A DNA stretch of 45,385 nt from Actinomycetes bacterium. Lineage in GTDB: Bacteria > Actinomycetota > Acidimicrobiia > Acidimicrobiales > RAAP-2. Location of the stretch: assembly GCA_021791615.1 (NCBI GenBank), contig JAJYWG010000174.1, positions 1 to 45,385 of the forward strand, in the 5' to 3' direction. The notes beneath the pieces are model-generated. The model saw nothing but the letters and a program-made list of their open reading frames with translations, had not been told where the DNA came from and did not search any database. Made by a program: the position numbers and the translations under genes. Shown piece by piece: positions 1 through 6,963 of the stretch. The stretch's first letter is position 1. Each line of letters begins with the position of its first letter.

Positions 1-118
1 TGCCGACGAAGTCGCTGGAGGCGAGGAGGTGACGACTGCCGAACTCGACGTAGCCAGTTAGCCAATCAACACGATTGGTGCGGTGGTCGTCTTACACCAC
101 TCGTCTGGACTTGACCCG
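1..118 (+). mobile_element. Probable right end of an IS256-type element
   Basis: Bases 92-118 carry a TACACCACT...GGACTTGACC sequence of the kind I remember at the 3' ends of actinobacterial IS256-family elements. Just left of it, an open frame from base 2 closes with TAG at 58-60 and could be the last residues of a transposase. To the right, the thioredoxin-like gene on the minus strand loses homology to its paralogue exactly at this sequence. I infer that the IS end truncated that gene. The rest of the element lies outside the window, so the family call rests on memory of end sequences only. Confidence 0.4.
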
Positions 119-620
119 GTTGGGTGATCGGCTTGCCGAAGGTCGCCTCCCGCCCGAAGGTGAGCAGCTGGGTGACGCCGTCCATCCCCGATGAGAAGTC
201 ACCGTAGAGGCCCAAGGTGAGCACCTGGAGCCCCGTAGCGGTCAACTGGTGGAGGTGGGAGGCGACCGCCGGGATGCTCGCTGCACAGCTGGCACATCCC
301 CCAGCTACGAACCAGACCATGGTCGGCTGTCCGCGAAGCGAGCTGATCGTGGCGGTCGTCCCCGAGGGAGTCGTGAAGGTGCCGTTCGGTGCCGGAGTCG
401 CAGGACCCGATGCAGACCGCTGCGCCGACACCGCCTCGTTCCTGGCGCTCGCCACCCGCCTCGAGCTGTCCGCGAACGCGTGAACGCCGAGGGTGTACAC
501 GCCGAGGGCGGTGGCAAGGCCAGCGACGAGGGCAACGACTATGAGAGCTATAGAGCCTGCAGCGGGCCGCCAGCGCCGGCGAGGTTCGATCCCGTGCTCG
601 TCGGCACCGTCGACACTCAT
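66..620 (-). pseudogene. Membrane-anchored thioredoxin-fold protein, C-terminus truncated
   Basis: This is the last gene of the mer block. It has an N-terminal membrane anchor (about residues 22-43), an Ala/Ser/Pro-rich linker, and a thioredoxin/TlpA-like fold with C109-x-x-C112 preceded by a WF. It is a paralogue of the gene just upstream (617-1282) and starts inside that gene's stop codon (ATGA overlap). The paralogue continues about 50 residues past the equivalent point, with a beta strand and final helix. Here the homology stops near residue 166 and about 18 unrelated residues encoded by the putative IS end follow. It would act outside the membrane as a dithiol/disulfide or metal-thiol protein. 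Loss of the C-terminal part of the fold probably inactivates it, but the CxxC remains. Confidence 0.65.
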
Positions 621-1282
621 GCGAGCGCCTTTGCCGCACTGAGCAGCTGGGGCATGGTGGAGGCCGGTGCGCTGTTCACGTAGGTTATCTTCCCCTCGGC
701 GTTGATCAGGTAGTACAGATCGAGATAGGCCTTCGGGTTATAGGTGTGGGTGAGGCTCGACGATGCCTCGCCGAAGGTCCAGTCCGGGTTCGTAAAGGCG
801 CTGCCGGCGAGGGTCCTGGCGAAGGTACCCATCGCCGGGCCCGACTGGCCGAGATCCGCGTAGTTCTCGACCTGGACGACGCGCACGCCGTCGGCGGCAA
901 GCGTGGCGATATTCTGTGCCATCGCCTGGGTGCCGGCCTGGCAGGACGAGCACCAGGTGGTCATGAACCATATGAGGGCGGGCTTGCCCCGTAATGCCGC
1001 CACGGTCTCGGTAGTGCCAGAAAGGGTGGTGATCACACCGTTGGGCGCGGTGGTCCCCACGGGGAGCGACACGCCAGAGGTGCTCGTCGTCGAGCCGTTC
1101 GCCGACGAAGAGCCCGAGCTGCTCGCCGCGTGCAATGCGATGACCAGCGCGACCAGCGCGACGACCATGACCACGCCTGTGCGCAAGAGGAGCCGGTTAC
1201 GCTTCTGTCGCTTGGCCTGAGCGCGACGGCGGGCGGCACCGGTCAGGCGAGGGGGTCGCTGGCGGGTAGATGGTTTGCTCAC
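617..1282 (-). CDS. Membrane-anchored thioredoxin-like protein
   Basis: 221 residues. The basic N-terminus (about 12-31) is followed by one membrane helix (about 33-52), a Ser/Thr-rich linker (55-72) and a TlpA/redoxin-type thioredoxin domain with C111-S-S-C114 after a WF..TW strand. The orientation predicts an extracytoplasmic domain. Start is GTG at 1282, in a GTGA overlap with the stop of the upstream membrane protein, and its own stop overlaps the next start, so it is translationally coupled on both sides. The position behind merA suggests a role in handling mercury or thiol stress at the cell surface. That role is inferred; the fold is well supported. Confidence 0.8.
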   Translation of the reverse strand: MSKPSTRQRPPRLTGAARRRAQAKRQKRNRLLLRTGVVMVVALVALVIALHAASSSGSSSANGSTTSTSGVSLPVGTTAPNGVITTLSGTTETVAALRGKPALIWFMTTWCSSCQAGTQAMAQNIATLAADGVRVVQVENYADLGQSGPAMGTFARTLAGSAFTNPDWTFGEASSSLTHTYNPKAYLDLYYLINAEGKITYVNSAPASTMPQLLSAAKALA

Positions 1283-2001
1283 CGGAGTACTTCCTCGATA
1301 GATCCGGATCCTTCAGCCTCGGCCAGTTCATGGCTCGACGGTGTCGCGCCTTGGCCAGCCTCGCCTGTCCCGGCGATCCCGAAGGCACAGCAGTCGGTGG
1401 CGAGTGCAGACGCGGCGGCTTCCTCGCCTGGTGCGGCCTCCAGGGTCTCTACGGCGCAGCCGTCCTCGGTGAGGCACTGCGAGCGTGCCACCTTTCGCAA
1501 TCCCCACCACGACATGAGACCGAGGAGCACGAGGCTCGCAGAGAGGAACTCGGTCTGGTGGACCGCGAAGAAGTGCTGCAGGGTGCCGGTCGTCGAGTAG
1601 AGGCCCACACCCGAGACCCCGACGAATGCGAGCAGGGAAGGGACGATCGGGGTACAGCACAGAAAGCTCGGCAGCAGGCTCACGACGAACGCCACGCCAC
1701 CAGCGGCGCCAGCGGCCGCCCGGGCCGCCGCGATCCGGCGCATCGCGTAGATCTGGATGCTCAGGACGAGTCCCATCGCGAGACCCAGCACTATCGCCCA
1801 GGCGAGCAGGTAGGCGTTCAGGTAGTTCCAGTTCGCGAACTCGAAGCGCTGGGTGTAGTTAAAGGGCAGGAGCAGGGTGTAGAAGAACGCCACCACGCCC
1901 GACGTGACCAGGAACCCGGCGATGCGACCTGGGCTACCCAGCACCTCGCCAAGAGCCAGCGGGGCCCGAATCCTCGCGGTGGAAGCCATGGTGGTGGTCA
2001 T
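1279..2001 (-). CDS. CC-motif integral membrane protein of the mer operon
   Basis: 240 residues with about four to five hydrophobic segments (near 30-45, 64-82, 98-125, 150-163). A vicinal pair in the motif LPSFLCCTPIVPSLL lies inside a membrane segment, as the Cys pair does in MerT/MerF-type mercuric ion carriers. The hydrophilic C-terminal tail holds further cysteines, including a second CC. I chose ATG 2001 because it overlaps the upstream stop as ATGA; a GTG nine bases earlier with a GGGAG ribosome site is an alternative. It probably moves Hg(II) or another thiophilic ion to cytosolic MerA. It is not a standard MerT by sequence, so I leave the symbol empty. Confidence 0.65.
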   Translation of the reverse strand: MTTTMASTARIRAPLALGEVLGSPGRIAGFLVTSGVVAFFYTLLLPFNYTQRFEFANWNYLNAYLLAWAIVLGLAMGLVLSIQIYAMRRIAAARAAAGAAGGVAFVVSLLPSFLCCTPIVPSLLAFVGVSGVGLYSTTGTLQHFFAVHQTEFLSASLVLLGLMSWWGLRKVARSQCLTEDGCAVETLEAAPGEEAAASALATDCCAFGIAGTGEAGQGATPSSHELAEAEGSGSIEEVLR

Positions 2002-2339
2002 CGGCTCCACGCATTCTCCCTCTCTGCGCAGCACACTGCACGCCGCCGACGCCGTACGAATAGCCCGATGGCGACCGCCAGGAGGATGGTGCCGATTATC
2101 CCGCCGACCAAACCGAGGGTCGCCGCGCTCGCGGCTGCCAGCGCCGCGAAGATGGCGGGTCCCCCGCAGCACAGGACCGGAAGGACGAGCAACAGGAGGG
2201 TCGCGCCGGGGCCCCTCTTCTCGGCGGTGACCTGGGTGCGCTGGCTCAGATCCCCATGCAGGCCAGCGCCCGCATGGGAGGCCTCATCAGGCGCAGGGGC
2301 CGGATGACCCAGGTCCGCTCCCGCTAAGCCGCGCAGCAC
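1998..2339 (-). CDS. Small CC-motif membrane protein of the mer operon
   Basis: 113 residues. The hydrophilic first third is followed by two membrane helices (about 45-70 and 73-92) joined by a Gly-rich turn, then an Arg cluster and a final CC. The first helix contains VLCCGGPAIF, a vicinal cysteine pair in the same place as in MerF/MerT mercuric ion uptake proteins. GTG 2339 has a GGAG site eight bases upstream and overlaps the end of merA by 16 bases; the stop overlaps the next gene as ATGA. The role as a mercury ion carrier or partner of the next membrane protein is inferred from Cys placement and operon position. Confidence 0.6.
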   Translation of the reverse strand: MLRGLAGADLGHPAPAPDEASHAGAGLHGDLSQRTQVTAEKRGPGATLLLLVLPVLCCGGPAIFAALAAASAATLGLVGGIIGTILLAVAIGLFVRRRRRAVCCAERENAWSR

Positions 2340-3820
2340 GATAGCTTCTCCACGTCACGGGTGAAGGTCTGGGCGGCTAGCTTCAGTGCTTCGACCATGG
2401 TCAGGTAGGGGTGGAAGGTGGCGGCGAGCTCGTTCGTGGTGATGCCGTGGCGGATGGCGAGCACCGCCGTCTGTATCACCTCGCCCGCGCCATCTGCGAG
2501 GACGGAGGCGCCGAGCAGCCTCCCGGTGCCAGCTTCGGCCACGAGCTTCACGAGGCCGTCGGTGTCGTGGTTCACGAGGGCCCGGGGGACTGCCGAGAGG
2601 GGCAGGATCGAGGTCTCCACCTCGTAGCCGGCTCCTGCGGCCTGGGCCTCGGTGAGTCCTGCGCTGGCCACCTGGGGGGTGGTGAAGGTCACCCGGGGCA
2701 GGCCGGTGAAGTCCACGCTGCGCTCTGCACCGAGGAGGGCGTTGTCGACCGCTAGCGCGCCCTCGTAGGCCGAGACGTAGACGAACTGGGGCGCCCCGGT
2801 CACGTCCCCTGCGCCGTAGATCCGGGGGTTCGTGGTGCGTAGCCGGTCATCGACGACTAGCGCCCCGCGCCCGTCGAGAGTGACCCCGGCTGCTTCGAGA
2901 CCGAGCCCCTCGGTGTTTGGCCTCCTGCCGGTCGCCACCAGGACCTCGTCGCAGGCCAGATCGAAGTGGCGGTTCCCCACCGACACGGTGACATCGACGT
3001 GGTCCTCTGCTCGTTTCACGCCGAGGACCTGGGCACCGGTATGGATGTGGGCACCCTGGGCACTGAGCACCGAGGCCAGGGCCTCAGAGACCTCGGGTTC
3101 TTCGAAGGGGGCGATGCGCTCGGCCACGTCGACGAAGGTGACCTCTGATCCGACGTGGAGGAAGAACTGGCCGAGCTCGAGCCCGATCGCATTCGCGCCG
3201 ATCACGACTAGGCGCTTCGGCACACGGGTGAGCTCGAGTGCGCTCGTAGAGGTCAGGTAACCTGCTTCGGCCAGGCCGGGGATGGGAGGCGCTACAGGCG
3301 ACGCGCCGGTCGCCACCAGGTATGCCCAGGCACGGATGCTGCGGCCGTCTACATCCAGCACATCGGGACTCGTGAAGCGCCCGTGACCCTCCAGCAGCGT
3401 GAAGCCGTAGTCGCCGACCAGGTCCGCGTACTTCACCTGGCGGAGATCCCCCACCAGCTCGTCCTTCTGCGCCACCAGGGCCACGAGGTCGACCGGACCC
3501 GAGCTCGTCGAGAGCCCCGCGAAGGGGTGGTGCCCAGCGGCCCACGCCAGCTCGCCGGCGCGAAGCAGCGCCTTCGAGGGCACGCAGCCGACGTTCACAC
3601 AGGTCCCACCCAGTGTGCCGTGCTCGACCAGCGCGACTCTGTAGCCGGCTTCGGTGGCCCGGATCGCAGCGGCGAAGGCGGCCGAGCCGGCGCCCACGAC
3701 GACCATGTCGTAGTCGAACCTGCCGTCGACGCCTTCCGAGGCGGCGGTGACGTGGTGGGTGCAGTCGTCGCAGGTAGCCTCCCCTGGGTCGAGAATGGCC
3801 GGGCGTGCGTTCGTGTTCAT
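2324..3820 (-). CDS. merA: Mercuric reductase MerA (no HMA domain)
   Basis: 498 residues, flavin-dependent reduction of Hg(II) to Hg(0) with NADPH in the cytosol. The FAD-binding GAGSAAFAAA follows residue 40. The redox-active disulfide is GGTCVNVGCVPSK with C74 and C79. A NAD(P)-binding GANAIGLELG lies mid-protein, ATGRRPN and the GAGDV FAD motif follow, and the C-terminal vicinal pair C495-C496 that hands Hg(II) to the active site is present. These features together separate MerA from dihydrolipoamide dehydrogenase. There is no N-terminal heavy-metal-associated domain, only a short C17-x-x-C20 that might stand in for it. ATG 3820 has GAGGAG eight bases upstream. First gene of the mer block. 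Confidence 0.93.
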   Translation of the reverse strand: MNTNARPAILDPGEATCDDCTHHVTAASEGVDGRFDYDMVVVGAGSAAFAAAIRATEAGYRVALVEHGTLGGTCVNVGCVPSKALLRAGELAWAAGHHPFAGLSTSSGPVDLVALVAQKDELVGDLRQVKYADLVGDYGFTLLEGHGRFTSPDVLDVDGRSIRAWAYLVATGASPVAPPIPGLAEAGYLTSTSALELTRVPKRLVVIGANAIGLELGQFFLHVGSEVTFVDVAERIAPFEEPEVSEALASVLSAQGAHIHTGAQVLGVKRAEDHVDVTVSVGNRHFDLACDEVLVATGRRPNTEGLGLEAAGVTLDGRGALVVDDRLRTTNPRIYGAGDVTGAPQFVYVSAYEGALAVDNALLGAERSVDFTGLPRVTFTTPQVASAGLTEAQAAGAGYEVETSILPLSAVPRALVNHDTDGLVKLVAEAGTGRLLGASVLADGAGEVIQTAVLAIRHGITTNELAATFHPYLTMVEALKLAAQTFTRDVEKLSCCAA

Positions 3821-4041
3821 CAGTTCGCTCCTCGCTCTGTCCTGGTCCTATGGCGGTGGTGCTGTCGATGGTGCCCTGATTGGGTCGTCGGCGGCCCCTG
3901 CTAGGTGTCAGCCTCGTGCAGGCACCAGCACCATCCTACCAATATATTTGTACAACGGGATATCAGTATTGACTATTCCCGGTTCGGCCACATCCAGGGA
4001 TCATCTCGGTGCGCATGCGGGGGCGCCCCGCCAGCCGACGA
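3821..4041 (-). promoter_or_regulatory. merA upstream region with AT-rich dyads
   Basis: The 221 bases between arsA and merA hold an AT-rich island at 3940-3977 in otherwise GC-rich DNA. It contains the perfect palindrome TTGTACAA (3948-3955) and an ATA-N4-TAT dyad (3960-3969). Such ATA/TAT dyads resemble operators of ArsR/SmtB-type metal sensors, which control mer in some actinobacteria. I could not assign a confident -35/-10 pair. No merR gene is present, so the nearby arsR or an unlinked regulator may act here. Confidence 0.35.
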
Positions 4042-5859
4042 TCAGCGGGAAACGGTGCTGATCGCCGGCTGGTTCACCAGGCGAGACAGGCCACCAGGGC
4101 CGGTGGGTGCTTCGGGGAGCATAGGCAGCAGCACCAGGCGCGACGCGTAGGACGTGGCTATCTCTCCGATGACGCTGCGCTCGGCCGCGGCGCGCGCTGC
4201 GAGCACCGGGTCCGAGACTGCACTCGCCGCCAGGCTCTGGTTCACTACCCACGCGGCGGGCTCGATGCCCGCCCGGCGCAGGTCGGCCTGGAGGGCGCCA
4301 GCCTCGTGGACCGGGGTGGCTTCAGGAAGGGTGACGACGAGCACCGAGGTGTAGCTCGGGTCAGCCAGGCGCGCCAGGAGCGCTTCGACTTCCAGAGGGA
4401 CGCTGCCTCCCTGGCGGCCCACCTCGCGGTGATAGGCGCGTGCCGCGTCGAGGAGGAGCAGGGTGTGGCCCGTCGGCGCGGTGTCGAGCACGACGAAGCG
4501 CTCGGTGGCTGCTGCCACGGTGCGGGCGAAGGCGCCGAACACCGCGATCTCCTCGGTGCACGGCGAGCGCAGGTCCTCTTCGAGCACCGCCCGAGCCCCG
4601 TCGTCGAGACCTGCTCCTGCACCCGCCAACACCTCGGCACGGTAGGCGGCGGTGACCGCTTCGGGGTCGACACGGCTCATCTGGAGCTGGCCGGGTATAG
4701 ACGCTTCGTCGCTGGCGAGGACAGCGTCCAGGTGAGCGGCGGGATCGGTGGTGGTGAGCTCGACCTCGCATCCCCGCCGGGCGAGCTCGAGAGCAACGGC
4801 CGCAGCGATCGTGGTCTTGCCGACCCCGCCCTTGCCCATGGTGAGCACGAGCCCCCGCCCGCGGCTCTCCAGCTCGTCGATGAGGTCGCCGAACGCGGCC
4901 GTCTGAGGGAGCGCGACAGGAGGCTCTGGTGTCCCAGGTGGGATGGATCCGCCCACAAGCGCGCGAAGCCCGCCGGTGCCCACCAAGCTCCATGGCACAA
5001 GGGGTACCTCGTCACGCTCGAGATCCGCCAGGAGCCCGGGTAGCGCCGCCACTGCCGCTGCCGACGACGCGGCGAGGGACGTAGCCAGTGGATCACCTGG
5101 GTCGCTCGCCTGGAACACGCCGTTCACGACGAGGCGCTGGTTCCTGACACCGAGCGCACCGAGCTCACCAGCGGCACGCGCCGCCTCGGCGAGGGAGAGC
5201 GGATCTGGTCGCGCCACCACGACGAGCAGCGTCCGGTCGGGATCCGCCAGGGTGTGGAGCGCGACCCGGTAGCGGTCCTGCTGGGCCGACAGTCCCGACA
5301 GCGGGCCGATGCAGGAGGTGCCGAGGGTGTTGGTGTCGATGAAGCTGCTCCAGGCCTCGGGAAGCGACAGCAGCCGGAGCGTGTGGCCAGTAGGGGCAGT
5401 GTCGAACAGGACGCGGTCGTAGGCCTCGGTGGCAGCCGGATTGGCTAAGAGCGCGGTGAACTCGTCGAAGGCGGCGATCTCCACGGTGCATGCCCCCGAG
5501 AGCTGCTCTTCGATGCTCGCGACCGCGGAAGCGGGCAGCAGGCCGCGGTAGGGACCGACGACGCGCTCCCGATAGGTGGCGGCAGCGGCGACCGGGTCGA
5601 TGTTCATCGCGTCGAGGCCCGGCACGCCCTTGATCAGGGTCGGTACCGCGCCGAGGGCGGTGTCGAGGACCTCGTCCAGGTTCGACGCGGGGTCGGTCGA
5701 CACCAGAAGCACCCGGGCACCTCGGTCCGCGAGGGCGACGGCAGATGCCGCTGCGGTCGAGGTCTTTCCTACCCCACCCTTGCCGGTGAAGAAGACGAAG
5801 CGAGCGGTGCTCGCGAGCAGGCCCAGATCAGCCACAGCACCCCGACCCTGGCTCGCCAT
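4042..5859 (-). CDS. arsA: Arsenite/antimonite-translocating ATPase subunit ArsA
   Basis: 605 residues with the duplicated ArsA layout. Two deviant Walker A loops of sequence GKGGVGKT lie at 26-33 and 342-349, each followed by a DTAPTGHT switch motif. The metalloid-site cysteines are C124, C183 and C434, at nearly the same spacing as C113/C172/C422 of the E. coli R773 protein. It would energise an ArsB or Acr3 permease for As(III)/Sb(III) export and receives metalloid from ArsD. ATG 5859 is chosen; a GTG two codons earlier (5865) and a GTG at 5835 are possible. It overlaps arsD by about 30 bases. No arsB or acr3 is seen in the window, so its membrane partner is encoded elsewhere or is unusual. 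Confidence 0.93.
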   Translation of the reverse strand: MASQGRGAVADLGLLASTARFVFFTGKGGVGKTSTAAASAVALADRGARVLLVSTDPASNLDEVLDTALGAVPTLIKGVPGLDAMNIDPVAAAATYRERVVGPYRGLLPASAVASIEEQLSGACTVEIAAFDEFTALLANPAATEAYDRVLFDTAPTGHTLRLLSLPEAWSSFIDTNTLGTSCIGPLSGLSAQQDRYRVALHTLADPDRTLLVVVARPDPLSLAEAARAAGELGALGVRNQRLVVNGVFQASDPGDPLATSLAASSAAAVAALPGLLADLERDEVPLVPWSLVGTGGLRALVGGSIPPGTPEPPVALPQTAAFGDLIDELESRGRGLVLTMGKGGVGKTTIAAAVALELARRGCEVELTTTDPAAHLDAVLASDEASIPGQLQMSRVDPEAVTAAYRAEVLAGAGAGLDDGARAVLEEDLRSPCTEEIAVFGAFARTVAAATERFVVLDTAPTGHTLLLLDAARAYHREVGRQGGSVPLEVEALLARLADPSYTSVLVVTLPEATPVHEAGALQADLRRAGIEPAAWVVNQSLAASAVSDPVLAARAAAERSVIGEIATSYASRLVLLPMLPEAPTGPGGLSRLVNQPAISTVSR

Positions 5860-6310
5860 CGGCACCTACGCGGGCGAAGCGGATCTCGCTTTCGGCGGGA
5901 TCGCCACTGCAGCACCCTCTGGCAGTGTCGGCATCATCTGCGCCACCCGCAGCCGACGGGGCGGTGAGTGTGTCGATGTCCTCCATCACCGTGCCGCCCT
6001 CCGGAAGCGTCCACGTCGCCAGCTCCGAGCGCGACGGGTAGCGCCCTGACGAGCGCAGCGCGCCGTCCACCACTACCGCCGGCAACGCCTCGTCGCCATG
6101 CTCGGCGAGCAGTTCGCGCACGAGAGAGCTGTCTGCGAACGCCTTCGGCTCCTGGGACAGGTTGTGGCGCTCGACGACCACCCCCTGGTCGGCAAGCCAA
6201 CCCAGATCGGCCGCGAACGTGGCCAGCGCCGGGTCCACGCTCGGACCGCACACCCCCGTCGAACAGCACATAGGCGGGTCGAACACCTCGATCGTCGTTG
6301 TCTCTGTCAT
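5828..6310 (-). CDS. arsD: Arsenic metallochaperone ArsD
   Basis: 160 residues. The N-terminal motif FDPPMCCSTGVC gives C15, C16 and C21, matching the three As(III)-binding cysteines of ArsD (C12, C13, C18 in R773). The thioredoxin-like body is followed by an acidic linker and two further vicinal pairs (GCC near residue 133 and GCC at the very end), as in the plasmid ArsD. It binds As(III) in the cytosol and passes it to ArsA, whose gene overlaps its 3' end. ATG 6310 has a strong AGGAGG eight bases upstream; an in-frame GTG at 6319 falls inside that site and is rejected. The product is longer than the usual 120 residues because of the linker. Confidence 0.92.
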   Translation of the reverse strand: MTETTTIEVFDPPMCCSTGVCGPSVDPALATFAADLGWLADQGVVVERHNLSQEPKAFADSSLVRELLAEHGDEALPAVVVDGALRSSGRYPSRSELATWTLPEGGTVMEDIDTLTAPSAAGGADDADTARGCCSGDPAESEIRFARVGADGEPGSGCCG

Positions 6311-6379
6311 AGTCGCCACCTCCTGTCGGTTACCCTTACAGTAATAGGCTATCGTCGATAAACGATTACTGCAAGGGCA
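6311..6379 (-). promoter_or_regulatory. arsD promoter with nested palindromic operator
   Basis: An inverted repeat pairs 6333-6345 (CCCTTACAGTAAT) with 6365-6377 (ATTACTGCAAGGG), with one mismatch in 13. The 19-base spacer encloses a second perfect palindrome, TATCGTCGATA (6350-6360). Read on the minus strand, TTGCAG (6374-6369) and TAGCCT are 17 bases apart and form a plausible -35/-10 pair, so both dyads overlap the promoter core. The ribosome site AGGAGG follows just before arsD. This fits repression by the ArsR encoded immediately upstream. Seen: the dyads and spacing. Inferred: ArsR binding. Confidence 0.65.
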
Positions 6380-6410
6380 GAAGCCGCAGCCGGCAACCGG
6401 ATCGGTCGAC

Positions 6411-6440
6411 CTGACCTGACCTGACCTGACCTGCCCTGCC
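6411..6440 (+). repeat. Pentanucleotide tandem repeat (CTGAC)4(CTGCC)2
   Basis: Six 5-base units lie between the arsR stop codon and the arsD promoter: four CTGAC and then two CTGCC. Five-base repeats can change length by slippage. Here the tract is outside both reading frames and would alter only the arsR-arsD spacer. Confidence 0.85.
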
Positions 6441-6451
6441 CGCGAGTCGGT

Positions 6452-6805
6452 TCAGAGCACCGAGACGGCGTGCTGGAAGGCCGCGAGGCCTGCCTGGTTG
6501 ACACAATAAGAGGTGCGCGGACCTTCTATCTCGCCCTGGATCAACCCCGCCTCGCGCAGGATCCGCAGATGCTCCGATACCGTCGACTGTGCGAGGGGGA
6601 GCTCGGCCACTAGATCTCCGGTCATGCACGCATTACGGGCAGCCAGCAGGCGCAGGATCCTCACGCGCGTCGGGTGCCCGAGCGCCTTGGCCATCGCTGC
6701 CAGCTGCTCGTCGTCGATGACGAAGTCGACCCGTGCTGGCTCATCAGGGCTCGTGCAGCATGGGGAGGCACTCCCAGTGAGCGAGAGGTTCCGGGTGCTG
6801 GGCAT
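6452..6805 (-). CDS. arsR: ArsR/SmtB-family arsenic-responsive repressor
   Basis: 117 residues with a winged helix: helix near 34-42, GHPTRVRILRLL at 43-54, recognition helix around QSTVSEHLRILREAGL (73-88) and a beta wing. The metal-site pattern is a vicinal pair C16-C17 in the N-terminal arm plus C60 at the start of the DNA-binding helices. This matches Corynebacterium glutamicum ArsR (C15, C16, C55) rather than the E. coli CxCxxC type. As(III)/Sb(III) binding should release DNA. It is the first gene of arsRDA, and the dyads downstream are its likely operator. ATG 6805 has only a poorly spaced GGGAG, so the start is less sure than the family. Confidence 0.88.
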   Translation of the reverse strand: MPSTRNLSLTGSASPCCTSPDEPARVDFVIDDEQLAAMAKALGHPTRVRILRLLAARNACMTGDLVAELPLAQSTVSEHLRILREAGLIQGEIEGPRTSYCVNQAGLAAFQHAVSVL

Positions 6806-6963
6806 GCTCCCAGGATACGGCCGCTGACCGGCCACCGGGAGCCAGCGACCCGCTGGCGGAATGCTCGGTTGCTGAGCAGCAGCTCGCAGAGCAACTCCCC
6901 GATGGTGGGCGCGCTTGGTCAGCACCTCCCGCGAAGCGGCTTCGACTGTGATTGGATGGGGCG

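Noticed and set aside
1270..2307. Long plus-strand ORF opposite the mer membrane genes
   Set aside because: Its composition (Arg, Glu, His-rich, no domains) is that of an antisense shadow; the minus-strand genes carry membrane segments and coupled starts.
2324..3820. MerA as dihydrolipoamide dehydrogenase
   Set aside because: The C-terminal CC pair and the GGTCVNVGCVPSK active site with neighbouring mercury-type membrane proteins favour mercuric reductase.
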